NCBI GenBank assembly: GCA_013399875.1
Contig: VXAZ01001836.1
Span: 1,488,001 to 1,552,000, forward strand
Direction: 5' to 3'
DNA from: Gymnorhina tibicen
Lineage: Eukaryota > Chordata > Aves > Passeriformes > Artamidae
Length of the DNA: 64,000 bases
Positions 49,404 to 63,000 of the stretch are shown here, one piece after another; the first letter of the stretch is position 1; every line of letters starts with the position of its first letter. Below the pieces are notes generated by a model that saw only the letters and a program-made list of their open reading frames with translations, made no database searches and was not told where the DNA came from. Made by a program: the position numbers and the translations under genes.

Positions 49404-52400
49404 AGAGTGCATTTTTGGAAGCAGAATCATCAGTACTTTTAAAGTAATTTAAAGAAAATTACTTTATATTGGATGCTAGCAGTAAATGGAAGCCAGCACA
49501 GTAATGGCAGAGGGAGTGGGTTACCAGAGAGCAAATGCTCAGGAGGGAAAACACAGTAAGGTAAAACTTCCCTGAATTTAGATATCAGCCCTGATGATTA
49601 CCTTGCACCACTGTGTGTGGCACTCAAGCTGATAAAAATACAGTTATTAAGAAGATCCCTAGGTGTGTGGAACAGTTGATTGCATCATCTTAATTAGACA
49701 AGAGCAGAATTCCTTAATGTTGTGTTCTCACTACCAGGGTGACTGCAAATCACTTTGGGAAGGTTGTGGCAGCTCTGTTTGGGGTGATTTGGGGCAGGTA
49801 GGAATGGGATAGACCTGCAGCTCCAGAGAGAGGAAACTATGGCCTGGCCTGACATGTATTTGGTCAATGTAGAATGTAGGAGCTTTGCCTTCTGATGGCT
49901 GTGAACTATAAATAGGTGTAGCTGTTTAACTTATGTCAACCTGGTGTAGCACCATGAGTTCCTGTGACACTCGGTACTGGCTTCCACTAGAGGAGACTGT
50001 GGCCCTTGATCTGTGCTTTGCCAACACAGCTGAGGGGCTTTTCAGCACACAGACTCTGGGAAATTTCAGAAGGGCACTTTCAGACGTTATTGGTCTCCTG
50101 TCTGTCTTTCCTACCCTCTTGGGTTATTGGTCCTCTGGAAGACAAAGGAGCAACATGTGCCTGTGTCTTAACTGTCCCAAGGTGTAGGCCAAATTTTCAA
50201 GAAAATCACCCCTGAAGGTGAAGTGCTCAATGCTCACTGTTCATTGGAAAAAGGCAAGTAACAGAAGAAGGGCAGGGCGCTCAGACGGGCACAGGAGTGT
50301 CTTCAGCCGCTTCAGCAAAATTCTTCAGAGGACATTTGCCAAGGTCTTTGCTGACATTGGATCTATGCAGAAAGGTATAAAAGGTACAGTGACTGACTTC
50401 CCACAGTTAGCTCTTCCAAGGAGACAGGAGAAGGCACAGATGTGCAACAGATCTTGAAATGATTCTGAGTAGTAAAATGTGGCTACAGCATGGGATTTCA
50501 AACTCTGTAGAACTAATAAGTGTTTTAATGCAGTGTTTCAGTTTCGATTTATGTGCTACACACACACATAAACAGCTAAATGTATGTTGCAAAGTCAGCC
50601 ACTCGAAGATGGAAGTGCCAGAATTAAAGTGACTTTTGCAAATTTACTGCCTCCTCTGTGGGTCTTCATATGTTACATAGGTTTCAGTTCACATGGCTGC
50701 CCAGTCTTTTTTCCACAGACTGTCACACGCTCAGAGCAAAGACCAAACAAGCCTCATTTAACGAGGAGTTGTTTAAAACCGTTTTATCATCCTTGTTCAA
50801 TGTTTGTGGCAGCAACACTAGCTAATATTTATGGTGTGCTGTTTAAACCCTCATGGGCGTTTTTAATAATACTGTCATAGTGCTCAAGTCTATTTTCACA
50901 AGTTGTCTGTGAATTGAAGCCAGGGTCATGAGTCTGATCCTGCCATTGTTACCCCAAGTGGTGAGTAACTTCCTTCATGATTACTGGTGCTGCTCTTCAG
51001 AAAAAGGAAAGAGAATTCAGGTCTGATTTATAGCTGGCATTTCGTGCTTCTTCTAAATTCCCCCCTCCTTGCACCAGAAGGGTATGTGGGAATATGACAG
51101 TCATCATCTGGGATGAGTTAGGTTCTCACCAGAGATATAGAATGAACTTAAAATTAAGTGCAAAGAGGAGGAATCGGGATTGTCAATAAGAGAAGGGTGT
51201 CATTAAGTCCAGATATTGTTCTGCAAGTGCAGTTTTTCCATTACCTTTTTTACAGTGTCCAATCACATAAATCCTTGTGTGCAGTTTCTTTTAGTTGTAA
51301 TGCTTGGCACTCCTGCCTGGTAGAGACTGAAATATGCAGAAGCAGCCTGAACAGCAGCAGAGGAAAGAGATGATGAAATTGTTTTATCATTCTACTTAAC
51401 AGCTTCCTCTGTACTATAACACAGGATATTTGATAACCCAGCCATTTGTGTGTACAGGGTCAAAACATTGTCCCTTAGCTATAATAGCTACCAGTGTAAT
51501 TAATGATAATTACAGTGTCAGGATCTAAGAGATTGTAATGGCAAAAGGAAAAAGCATGCCTAATACTTCCCTTTATAGCAAAGCTCTTCCAAATGTGTAT
51601 AATCCTAGACAGTTTTCAGCTTCCAAACTGAAATTTCTTACTGCTGCTCACTCTTCAAGATGTAAATCTTGGTGAAATTAAAAGATGCTTGCTTTGTTTA
51701 TTTAAGGTGACAAGAAGATAAAACTGAAGCAAAAGTATCTCCTCAGGTTGGTTGGTTTGCTTTTTTTTTTTTTTGCTATCAAATGACATACGTTGAATAA
51801 TATTTGGAGCAACTGTTGCTCCTCGGCAATTTACTACAGAAGGATCTATTTTGTCACAGAATAATTCTGCCAGCAGTTTCTGCAAGGACACATTAATGCA
51901 TTTTGCTCAAGGCCAGGCAAGTCATCAGATGTGGGTAGAATGCATATTCCAGTGTTCTTAATTTCCAATGTTGGTTGACATGTCTGTAACAGTGTTCATT
52001 GTTGATGCAAAGACAGCAACATTTTTGATTCAAAGTATGAATCCTGACCAAAGTGTTGCTCCTCTATTTGTGGTAGTCCAGCAGGTTTTTGGTACCACCA
52101 CTTAGGAAGTTTGCAATTCAAGATTTGCAATGTCTGTAACTAGGAAGTAACAAAGGGGCAAAGTTGTACATAAAAAGCTTATTTGTTCCTTTCTCACTAA
52201 AGTGGGACATAATGGAATTGCACAGGATCCATAGCTACATAAGAAGATTTTAATATTATTATGTTTGCTCTCCGAGTATGGAAGTCTTACGGTTTCCAGA
52301 AATAGTAAACCCTATTTTGGAGAAAAGGTTTCTGACAAGCCATTGCTGTCTGCAGAGCAATGCCTTCAGGTGCACTGAAGCCAGTAACCTGGTGGTACTG

Positions 52401-54130
52401 CCATTTGTTAAAATGTTTGATGTGTTTTTGAATAATTTCCTGACCAGTGAAGGGGTTTCGTTTTCTTTCTGGGAAAAAAAAAAGAAATCTGTAAAATAGC
52501 TTAGGAGGATTTTTTATTCCTTTCTACATAAAGAAAGGAGAACTTTATCAATGCTATAGAGTAGTAGATATTCCAAGAAGCATATAGAGGGATGAAATCT
52601 TATCTGCTATACCTCTTTAATATTCTCCTCAGTGTCTATAGAATGCAATTTATTTAGTCCCTATTTGGTGGTATAAGACAGCATTCTGGGGAAAATGCTT
52701 AAAAGTGCATAAATGACAGAAAAGACAAAATACTATTTTAACTTAAGGTTTCTTAGGTATTGCAATAAAGACTGGAAAAAGTTCTTTCAAAAAGTGTCTC
52801 ATTTAAATTTTTTTAAAAAGTTATTACCTATCAATATAGTTTATCCTCTGCCATACACCATACTACAATGGTTTCAATAAAAATGAAGCAAAACATACTT
52901 TAAAAAATCCCCTATGAGATGTTAAACTAAATAGGATAATACAAGGATATGATTATATGGCAGTATTTCAAACACTGGCGCTTACTGATAAAAAGCCATT
53001 ATAATCCCTTCTGGAAACTCTTCTTATTCCCTCCTTGCTGATAAATGGGCCCACTCTGGAATCTGACAAACTGAAGAACAAGATCACTGAAAGCCACCTT
53101 TATGTCTTTCCTGCTCTCTATCCCCTGAGTGTTACATTCTTTGAAGCTGCATGAATAAAGTCGATTCTATAATCCCTGTTTCACTGAGCTACTGCCACTA
53201 CAGAGAACAGTTTGGCTGTAGTCAGCTGTGACTCAGATGTCCTCCCTGGTGAACTGGGAGGTGCATTGCCTTTGTCCTGGTGATCTTTAAATAGTAGCCA
53301 AAAGCAGGCAGGCTGCTGCTGGTGTCATCCCACCAACCTGAGATATTTAATGGAGATACCCGAATTAGGAGTGTGGTTGCTCCAAACTTCATCTGTAGTC
53401 AAGAGAGAGACAGACAGACGCTTGGTGAAAATGAATCAGATAATTTATATAATTTTCATCACTGATGTGTTTTAATTAATGCCAACCTTATTTTCCCCAT
53501 GAGTTAGTCGAAACATCACTCAATAACACCACAGGAAAGGCCCAGCTTTTGGGCTGAATCCAACAAACTTCTTCATGCTTCCTGTACAGGGGGTGGAGTG
53601 GGTGTGTGTTAATCCATTTACCAGAACCACCTATCTAAATTGATGCAATAATTTTCCCTGTAAATTAATGGGGAACTTCTGATCTCAATTTGAAGCAGAA
53701 ATTAAGACTGGACTGGGAATGCATAATGCTTTGTGTAGCCTTCATTTAATGATAAAATGAGACTGTTTAGCCTCCTCAGCTTCATCTCTGATTCTACGCC
53801 ACACCCCCCAGTAGCTTGGTGAGAATCTCATGTAGCCGTCTGGGGTTTGGCCTACCTTCTTTGCTGTCTCCATCTGTCTGTCTGTGCAGCTGTCTGTCAG
53901 TCCTCCCACAGAGTTAGCCAACTTTTGCTAAGTAATTTATAAAAGTAGCCTGCCAGTCAAGCACAGAAAGCCTATTAATGCTCGCACTGAGAAAAAAAGC
54001 CCTTAATCCTTAGTTCAAGCCATGTTTGGCTCAGAGTATTAGGGACCCGAGGCAGGAGGGAATGTGTGGTGCTGTGACCACAGGTGTAGCAGCATCCTGT
54101 GCTGGCCGGTGTAAAGCAAGCTCGGCACTG
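49404..54130. other. Intergenic, nothing recognised
   Basis: Low-GC sequence with a run of 14 T at 51761-51774. No exon with convincing splice sites and family homology, no RNA gene and no recognised interspersed repeat. Confidence 0.55.
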
Positions 54131-54382
54131 GGTCTGGCTAGTACGGACCTGATTCTCCTCCTAGCAGCTGATATGGTGCTGTGTCTTGGATTTGTGACTA
54201 AAACAGTGTTGATAACGTACGAGTGGTTTATCTGACACTGGACAGTGCTTGTACAGCATCAAGGCTTTCTGTTTTTCCTGCTTTGCTACCTCACTGAGTA
54301 GGTCGGGGCTGGGCAAGAGGCTGGGAGGAGACAGATGGGGCAGCTGACCTGAACTGACCAAGGCAATATTTCAAGCCGTATA

Positions 54383-54532
54383 ACATCATGCCCATCAATA
54401 AAACCCGGAATGCTGTCTTTCTAAAGTAGCCATTGCCCAGAGACTGCCTGGGCATCCATCTGCTTGTGGGAGGGGGTGAGTGATTGCTTTTGTATCACTA
54501 TTATTATTTTTTTCATACGTTCAGTTACTAAA
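54383..54532 (+). repeat. First copy of 150-bp direct duplication
   Basis: Begins ACATCATGCCC and ends CAGTTACTAAA. It matches 54671-54820 at 149 of 150 positions by eye; the one difference is G versus T in the run after CTTGTGGGAGG. It is followed by 137 bases that do not fit the LTR family. Confidence 0.97.
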
Positions 54533-54669
54533 TGTTGTAGTCCCCGAGCCACCAGCTGGGATGGCTGGGGAACAAGGGGGCTCAGCAGCTCAGTGGTGGG
54601 TGAATTCAGAGATCTAACACCCCCCACAAGACAGCTGGCCAGGATCCCCTCACCTGGTCTTGTGACCTG

Positions 54670-54670
54670 N
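54670..54670. other. Single-N assembly junction
   Basis: One ambiguous base exactly at the left edge of the second duplicate copy, as left by scaffold gap-closing between two overlapping contig ends. Confidence 0.9.
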
Positions 54671-54820
54671 ACATCATGCCCATCAATAAAACCCGGAATG
54701 CTGTCTTTCTAAAGTAGCCATTGCCCAGAGACTGCCTGGGCATCCATCTGCTTGTGGGAGGTGGTGAGTGATTGCTTTTGTATCACTATTATTATTTTTT
54801 TCATACGTTCAGTTACTAAA
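54671..54820 (+). repeat. Second copy of 150-bp direct duplication
   Basis: Starts at the base immediately after the single N at 54670. It continues into the expected LTR 3' region (CTGTCTTTATCTTGACCC), whereas the first copy does not. Confidence 0.97.
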
Positions 54821-54952
54821 CTGTCTTTATCTTGACCCATGAGGTTTTTTCTTGCTTTTGCTCTGCCTACGCTCTCCCCCGTTCTGCTGGGTGTGGGAGT
54901 GAGTGAGCATTTGAGTAGGTACTTAGTTGCTGGACAGAGTCAACCCACTACA

Positions 54953-57900
54953 TTAATGTACATCTACATGAGTTCTACCAATAGCAGCACAGATGAGCCT
55001 TCAGGATAAAGAGCTGACATATGTTTGGCAAACAATTCAGTAACTTGCCACACTGGAGGTATTCAAACCTAGATGCATTGAATATAGCAGATTTACAGTA
55101 CCGTAAAGTAGTAAAAAAAAAGCTTGTGTAGCACATGAAAAAAACATTTAGAATATAAACACAGATGGGGTGATTATCAAAGGATGTTCCTGTACTTGCT
55201 GACTTTGCAGTAACTTGCCTATATCCCGAGATGCACAGCAGCAGTCATCTAGAGCTGTATAAATGCAGAAACTGAGAAAAAGAAAGCCATAAAGTGTAGA
55301 CACCAGAAGCACATCACTTGGAAATGAGGTGAAGAAGGCTTTGAGTGAGGTTGACCATTGTAGGATGATTATGAATTGCCAGCGTGATGTCTCAGTGAAC
55401 AATGTGTTATGATCTGGCATGTGTTGGGGTGGTTCCACTAGAGACACGGAGGCATGAATGCCACAGAAGGTGGTGGTGCAACCACACCTGCCATCTTATG
55501 CCAAAGTCCATCAGTCATACTTGATTCTAGGATGTTTAGAAAAATGTTTGTTCAAGCTTTTAAGCTTGGCCTATTAAGCCTAATAAAATGAGTGAGGTGG
55601 AAATATGATTGCTGTCTACTCCACCCAATCAAGGAACAAAGGGAATAGGAAACATTAACAGGAAAATGAAAATATTAAACTTACCAGTGATATTGATTTA
55701 ACGATAAATAATTATAAGGTGATTCTTAATACCTTGCCATGAAAAGGTTTCTCATCGCTAGCAGCTGGGATCATGTTGCAGAACTGCTTTGCCATGAAAG
55801 CAAATGGGTCTTAAAAACTGCTTTCCATGACACTCTGTAAATTCATGGAAAGACTTAGATAACAAGATGCCCATGGTAGTAGGTGGACACAACAAACCAA
55901 CAAGACCTTTATACTCCTCAGATCTTAATAGCTTGAAAGGGAAAGAAATTAGGGGGTGCTAAATATCAGGAAAACCTCCTGGTATGGAGATCTCTCTGGT
56001 AATGGCATTGACTAGCAAAGGAAGCTGCTGGATCTGAGACAATAACTGCATTAATAGGAAAAGTTTCTGGATCTCTCTTTCTTCTTTCAAGCAATTAAAT
56101 AATTCACTGAATAGTTCTCAAAGATGGAATTTTCATTTGGGAGTGGGTGAACACAATGCTGTAGGAACATATATGAAGGGACCTCGTAAGGTCATCTTAT
56201 CTGTCAAAGCTTAACTGCTTGTAAAAAAAGTTCTCTCTTCCATAATGGAGTGAAGGCAGTAAAAACCATTATTTCTTTGGGCTAAGCAGTGCTACATAAT
56301 AGTAAGTATACATCATTTATCTGAGACTCGCTAAAGTTCTGCTAAGGCCTTTTACAATCTAATACAAATGTCTAAATAAACACAACTAGCAAAATACTCT
56401 GATGTTTATACTGATGTTTATATTTGCTGGAAACATAACAGGAAAGCGATGCTGGGTGCAGTCATTACAAAGGGCTCTGGATCGTGGACTTCTTTGTTTT
56501 TTGGAGAAGCAAATGTATTAATTTAAAGTTTCTCAGGGCCAGATTTTTCCATCCTGCACAGCATTCAGAATCAGAGAAAAAGTTTCAACTGTTCTCTTTT
56601 ATGTATGTGCACTACCTTTGCTTAGACACTAAAGGTATTTCATGACCAGAAATCTGTGCCCCAGCTCACCTAGATGATGACACAGTTGATGTGTAAGCAG
56701 TTGGACTGCCCCAACCATCACTCATCGCAGAGGTCTTTTGGAATGAGTCCTGCCTGAGGAGGGAAGGGACTTATGAGTTTTCTAGACTGGAAAAAGCCTT
56801 AAAAAATACTTTAAAAATAATGGAATAAGTAAATATATAAATTTGCTGATCTACAGCTAATTTTGTACAATGCAGTGGTCTACCAAGCCTAGTGTCAGAT
56901 AGGTCGGTGGCACAGCTGTACTGAACAGCTGGAAAAATAGCCTTTCTGTTGTGCAGACTTCACTTTATGTTTTTATTTATTAGGTTCTACCCCAGAGCTC
57001 ACACGATAAAGAGGACTAAAAATGAAATGCCACTAACTGTTTTTAATTTGTTCACAGTAAATGTCACTGAGAAGAGATCACTACTTCAGGAGAAGATACT
57101 GTACCACGCAGGGGCTTATTGCTAGCACTGGTTTGAAGCCTATGTTTGATTTCTGTAAAATCCAACAGAATGAGGCAATAGGAATAGCCTTTATCATTGT
57201 ACTTTTGAAATAAAGTAAGGACCTGAGTGATTGCAACTCCATTAATTAGCACCTTAATGTTTGCTAAGCAAAGCCTGAGTAATATTTTGGTAAAATGTTA
57301 GCTTCAGTTACATCACCACTAAAACTTAGAAACTTCAATCAAAACTGATTTCAGCTTCATTAAGGGACTGAGTTTAATGTAAATATCACAGTCATTCTGG
57401 CCTTTCAGGAGCAGATTAAAAAAAAAAAAAGCAAACCTGGCATTTGTTGTTTCACTGAGTACTTGAAAAATGTCAGTGTAGCTTAGTGAGGTAGGTTTTT
57501 TTTCTGATTTTTAACTCCATCAGCTGTGGAACACATGGACTTCAGCTATTCATTAAAAAAATATTCAAACCCTTTGACCATATTGTGATCTCTTTACTTT
57601 GGAAAAGCACAGTGGAGAGCTTTCCAGGTTTAGCTTCCAGGCATAAACAAACTCAGCTGGCTGAACCTATTCAGGAGCATTTAGCATCCATTCCAAGAAA
57701 AACATTATATTGGCCCCAACAGAAGAAGTGTCTGAATACTATTTCATTGTATGGATTGCTGCTTTCCATTTTAGCATTATCTTTTGAGCATTACTTAAGT
57801 CCATCATTCAACCAGCTTTTGGCCTGGTGACCAGCAGCTGAAGTTGGCAGGCTGTCAGGATTACTGTTTATGAGGCAGACAATACAATCATGTACCAAGT

Positions 57901-59394
57901 AAGAATGCATGTATAGTCTGTTGCTTCAGATGTACTTAACTAAAGGTTTTTAAAACCAGTGTGACATCACTGCTTGATGGATTTTAGTTTGGACCAAAAT
58001 GAGGTGGAGAGAATATGAGGTGGGCATGAATATGTTTTTTAGATTAAATATTTAACTAACAAACAGAGGAAACTGGGACATCAAGTTCTCCCAGAGACCT
58101 ATGCATTGCTAAAATGCCGAAGAAAGTAGTGTTTTCAAAGTCTAAACTAGTCTTCCCCCAGCAGTAAAATTCCCGGTGGTTGCAAAGCATGTCAGGTTAG
58201 ATCATTTTTCTTTAGGCCACTGAAAATCCTACCTTTAAAAAAATTATTTCTTTGTGTCCCTAATATCACAGTGGTGTTTTCTGGACCTTAAACTTCAAAC
58301 TTGCTTCCTGCGTCCCTAAGCCTGTGTCATCACCATCCCAGCACAAAGGTGGCCTCCCGTGCAGCCGGATTTTCCCAGCTGTGAGGAAAGGGATGATGTG
58401 CATTTGAGCTGTTGCCTCCATGTAGTCTGGCTGTACTCTCTGGACTGAATTCCCCGACTGTAAAATACAGATAATGCCGCTTCCCTGCCTACACAGATTA
58501 TGTGAATTCCTCAAGCTTTCTAGGGATAAAAGCCAAAAAGTAAAGTAACAGGTGATGTCTTGCTGCATATTTTATCTACTGGCATAGAACCATGACTCCA
58601 TTATTCAGAAAAATGGAGACAGAGACAAGAAAAACAAATTAAAAGCAAAGAAAAAAGCGCTATTAATAATAATGAAGAAAAAATGAAATGGCATATGGCC
58701 TGATTTCTAAAAAAAGATATTCCTACAGATGCACAAAGCACTACATTAAATATGATTCTCCATATGATTAAATGAGCTTCTCTCAACTTGCCTACCTTTC
58801 TGCTTCCTTAAACCCACAGGCATTTTTTCTGGCCTGCACATACTTACCCAGAATATGAGAAGAGACTATTGAGTGCATGTACTCCAGTAGTTCCTAGACA
58901 ATCAAGCTGCAAACTTGATTTCCACACAGCTGGAAATCAGTAGGTGATACACAAGGGGAACCACACAGGCAAACACATAAAACACAGACACAAATGAACA
59001 TAATAGGAATGAGCAGACAAATATGTTTGAAAAAAAAGGGAGGGGTGCTTTTCTAAATTTGCTAATTAGAGAGAGAAATATTTCTTTAAAATCTGTAAAT
59101 AAATCAGATAAAATGTAAAGTAGTATACTTGTCTCTTCTTGTTGAATCACTGTTAATGCTGTGCTGTCAGATACATCTGGGTGAAGGATTGAAGGACCAT
59201 CAGGAACCACTGGACATGGGGTTTCCTTCTCCTGGAAACTTTCATCTGTTGTTGTCTTCTTCAGGTTTTTCTGTTGCTTAATGAGGAACTGAAGGAAGCA
59301 TGAGAATTTTGCTGCCTGGAAACAAAACCTAGCTTGTAAGAGCTACTGCAGCTCTATCTCTGTGTAGGGTTTCTGTCCATCAGCCATCACCATG
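54953..59394. other. Intergenic, nothing recognised
   Basis: Low-GC sequence between the two related LTRs. There are no identifiable exons, RNA genes or repeats beyond short A or T runs (for example near 57.42 kb). Confidence 0.55.
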
Positions 59395-60006
59395 TGTCCT
59401 GTTTTCAGCTGGGATAATGGGATAATTTTTTTCCTAGTAGCTGGTACAGTGCTTGTGTTTGGATTTAGTATGAGAATAATGTTGACAACTGATGTTTCAG
59501 TTGTTGCTAAATAGTGATTAAGTCAAGGACTTTTCACTTTCCCATGCTCTGCCAGTGAGGAGAAGCACAAGAAGCTGCGAGGGAGCATGGCCAGGACAGC
59601 TGACCTGGACTAGCCAAAGGGATATCCCACACCATAGAAGGACATGCTCAGTATATAAACTGGGGGAGTCAGCTGGGAGGGTCCGATCACTACTCAGGGC
59701 AGGGCTGGCCATCAGTCGGTGGGTAGTGACCAATTATATTGTGCAGCACTCATTTCTCTTGGGTTTTATTCCTTTTTCTCTTTTTGTTATCCCCATTTTC
59801 CTTACTGTGATTCTGTGATGATGATGATGATAATGATGACGATGACGATGATGATATTTTACTTTACTTCAATTATTAAACTGTTATCTCAACCCACAGG
59901 TTTTACCTTTTTCAGGTTCTCCTCCCTGTCCCAGAGCAGGGTTGGGGAGGCACAGTGTATGAGCGGCTGCGTGGTACTCAGTTTGCTGACTGGTTAAACC
60001 ATGACA
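59395..60006 (+). mobile_element. Complete solo LTR (bird ERV)
   Basis: Begins TGTCCTGTTTTCAGCTGGGA and ends GGTTAAACCATGACA. Between lie 'AGTAGCTGGTACAGTGC', 'TTTAGTATGAGAATAATGTTG', 'GACAGCTGACCTGGACTAGC', a TATA box in 'CTCAGTATATAAACTGGGG', an ATG/GAT-rich run and 'TTATTAAACTGTTATCTCAACCC'. These match, in order, a very common bird LTR as I remember it. It is about 612 bases with no internal genes. Flanking CCATG (left) and CCATA (right) could be a decayed target duplication. The TATA box and U3/R/U5 order are intact enough that residual promoter activity cannot be excluded. Confidence 0.9.
59816..59855. repeat. (GAT)n-type microsatellite inside the LTR
   Basis: About 13 GAT-like triplets with AAT and GAC variants, lying where other copies of this LTR have an ATT-rich run. 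It probably expanded after insertion. Confidence 0.9.
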
Positions 60007-63000
60007 CCATACTTGTCAAACACGCTATCAGATAAATTAACTAATCTTTGGAGTTGATTCTGTGTGTTATCCTTCCAGTCTTGGTGCAAGTATTGCTTAC
60101 TGAGCTGCTCACACACAATGATTTACTTGTGGAATGGTTTGAGCAGCACAGTCAACATGAGGAACATAAGAGTTGTTGTTGTTACTCAAAGTATGAGAAA
60201 GTTTGGCACGAAGGGCTAAATCTTCCCAGTCTTCCAGGCCAGCAGAATCTCTTGGAATCTGACCTCTCACCTCCAAGTGCCTCAGGTTTCCCTCCACAAA
60301 TGCCAGTTTCACTTCAGCTTACATGGTTTACAAGATCTGCAGGCAAAAACTTAAGAACCATAGTGGTTTGCAATACAGATGGTACCTTACTATTCATATA
60401 CAAATAGCATTTTGCACTGTTACTGTTTTTTCAGAGCTTGACTATTATTTCCTATCAGAGGCATAATGTTTCTTCTGGAGTGCCATTTACTGATTTTTTT
60501 CTTTAAAGTGTACCCTTTAAAATGAAATAATTTGGTGTTGCATTTTGTGACGAGATAAGGCAGACATATAAATGATATTTTAGTCAAAGTCACAGTTCCC
60601 GAAGTATTACTTACTCTAAACTTTGAGATATGCCTTTTCCTGAGGAACCCAAACTGTTATGTATTTTCTTCTTAATCTACTTGGTATCTGGATTTCATTT
60701 CCAGCTGGAATTAAATATTAGAGATTTTCATTATAGTTATAAAGCTGAATTATTATAATGATAATTATTATTGAATATTTAAGCATACATCCTGTACTTA
60801 ATCCATTTAACATGCACTAAAGGATCCCAGATTGCAGTACCAAGAACAAGTCTGTAATTTTTTTAATCTGAAAGATGAAGAAGGTTCAAGGTAAAGAGAA
60901 TTCAATTAACAAAGCCAAACCTTCATGTGAAAAGGTACAGACTTCTTTTTTTTGCTTTATAGCACCATAATAAATCACCTTCTTAGAACATACGTTAAAT
61001 GTCATTGTTTCCAGAGTCTATTGCTAGGAGAGAACATAAACCCACAGGCTCTCGAAAACTTTCCATCTGCTTAAGCCCTCAGGTTTGTTACCTTCTTTCA
61101 TGCTTGAGTCCTGTTTCTCTTCATTAACCCTCCACGGCTGCCCAGGACCACTTCCAGAGATGTGCGTGCCAGTCCCGAGGAAGTGTTTGCCAAGGCTGGC
61201 TTCATGAATGCTAGCAAGCAATGCCAGTGTTCAAAGTTTATAAAAAGGAAGATTCCCCTCCTCATGCAGCAACCAAGCCAAGAGTGTGCAGGAGCACAGA
61301 GGACAGGTCCAGTGCATCCTGTCAGGAGCTGCGCCCAGTCTCTGGCAGGGATGTTGCCATCACACCTCTAGCCATGAGCAATAGTACCAAAAACTCAGCA
61401 GGCTGCACCATACACGTGCACAACAAGCTTCAGAAGCTACTTTGAATGAGGTGAATTTCACTCTGATATTTCAGAGCTGAAATAAGAGGAGCAGTCTGAA
61501 TAGACACTGACAACTTGGTTTGTTCTGTTTTGATTCAAATTACAAAATAAATTGGATTTTTTAAAGATGTTTCTTTTTTTTTTTTAAATGGCACTTTCCA
61601 TGCAAAAAAAAGTTAAGTGTAGGATATTTTAGGTTCAATTCACAGATCTCTATAGGAATTCCAGCATTCTTACAGTGTCAGCAGAGCATTAATCCTGAAT
61701 TTTCATGCCCTTTAAATTGTGAAAATTATGAGAATCTTAGAGGAAAGAGAAATCAGATTAAGAGCCTGTACCATCTCAAAGATTGTGCATATATGATTGG
61801 AGACATACAGTATTAACACAGAGATGATCAGGACATGTTCTGTTAAGTTCTGCAGAATGCACACTTGTTTTTGGCAGAGTGCAAAATCTGAACTGTGTGA
61901 CACAACCTTGAGCCAATGCTGGAACTCCTTTCTTTATTCTCCTTTCCTGCCCTTGCTTACGTCTCAGACGAATGCTCTTAATCCCGTTCTCTGACAAGTT
62001 CTTCCAAGAAAGAGATGTTTCTATTCTAGCCTTATGACTCATGCCTGTCATGCCCTTCCCAGGCCAGAAAGAAATGCAGGAGCTAGTCTGTGGTCTGTAG
62101 TCTATTGAATTCAATGGCCCTTGATCCAGGGGCATAAATCACGTGTTTCTACCTAACAATTAAAACATTAACATGTTAGGTCAGGCTCTAACTCAGTGAA
62201 ACTGCCTTAGAGTGAATGACTTCTTCATCCTATATAAGAAAGACACTAAAAATAAAAGGAAGATTCAGACTTCTTTAATTCTGAATGGTTTTGAATATGA
62301 CATATAGTGATGAACTCCCATGTAACACATGATCAAAGTAAAATTAAGCATTGTTACTTTTTCCCTAGCCTGTTGGAAACAAGCCATTTAAGTTATAAAA
62401 TAGACCCAGATACAGGAAATCAAATCATGAGATAATCAGAGCTCACAGTAAAATACCCATGTTAAGACAAAGTACTTAAATGAGCTACATTGCGGCATTC
62501 AATTGCACTCCTACACTTCAATGTAGTACTTCTGCATAAATTTTAGTTCAGCAGTACCAAACAGGAAAATTACCTTTAGGAAATGTCCATTGTCTTCTCA
62601 TTTCCACTTCCTTTCTTTCTCATTTTCTTAATTCTACCAGTTGACTCTCTCATTTTTGGTACCTCATGCCATTCATTCTTTTGTTTCCTCACACTTTTAA
62701 TGTCACTTCCAGTTTAGACAGATGAATATTCCACTGCTTTTAGCAATTGGACGTTTTTTCTAGTGAGCCTGGGATTTTTTTTATACCTCAAGCTTCATGC
62801 TCTGCACTGATACGAGGCACACCCATATTTTCAGGACTCTACAGTCATGCCATACAAAATATTAGTTCAAACTTGATTAAAGAAGACCATGGTTGTGGAA
62901 TTTATTTTGTGCTAACATTGCCTTGATCAAAGGGCTAGCCTCTCAGCTGGGAGTTTGAATCAGTCAAGCAATGCATGACCCACCCAACATTTTTGTACTC

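Larger units (their letters stand above)
54131..54952 (+). mobile_element. Solo LTR with internal duplication
   Basis: It shares an ordered set of blocks with the 59.4-kb LTR: 'CCTAGCAGCTGATATGGTGC', 'GTGTCTTGGATTT', 'AGCTGACCTGAACTGACCAA', an ATT-rich run with 'CAGTTACTAAA', 'TCTTGACCCATGAGG' and the terminal 'TACTTAGTTGCTGGACAGAG...ACTACA'. It is about 820 bases, against about 610 for the other copy. The excess is explained by a 288-base unit in which 54383-54532 recurs as 54671-54820. There are no internal retroviral genes. The 5' boundary is approximate because the first 20 or so bases are decayed. Confidence 0.8.

Noticed and set aside
50218..50457. 79-codon plus-strand basic open frame
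   Set aside because: No homology recognised and no flanking splice signals that make an exon.
60048..60407. 119-codon plus-strand open frame starting just after the solo LTR
   Set aside because: No domain, low-complexity Cys run from a GTT repeat, and no splice or promoter evidence of its own.
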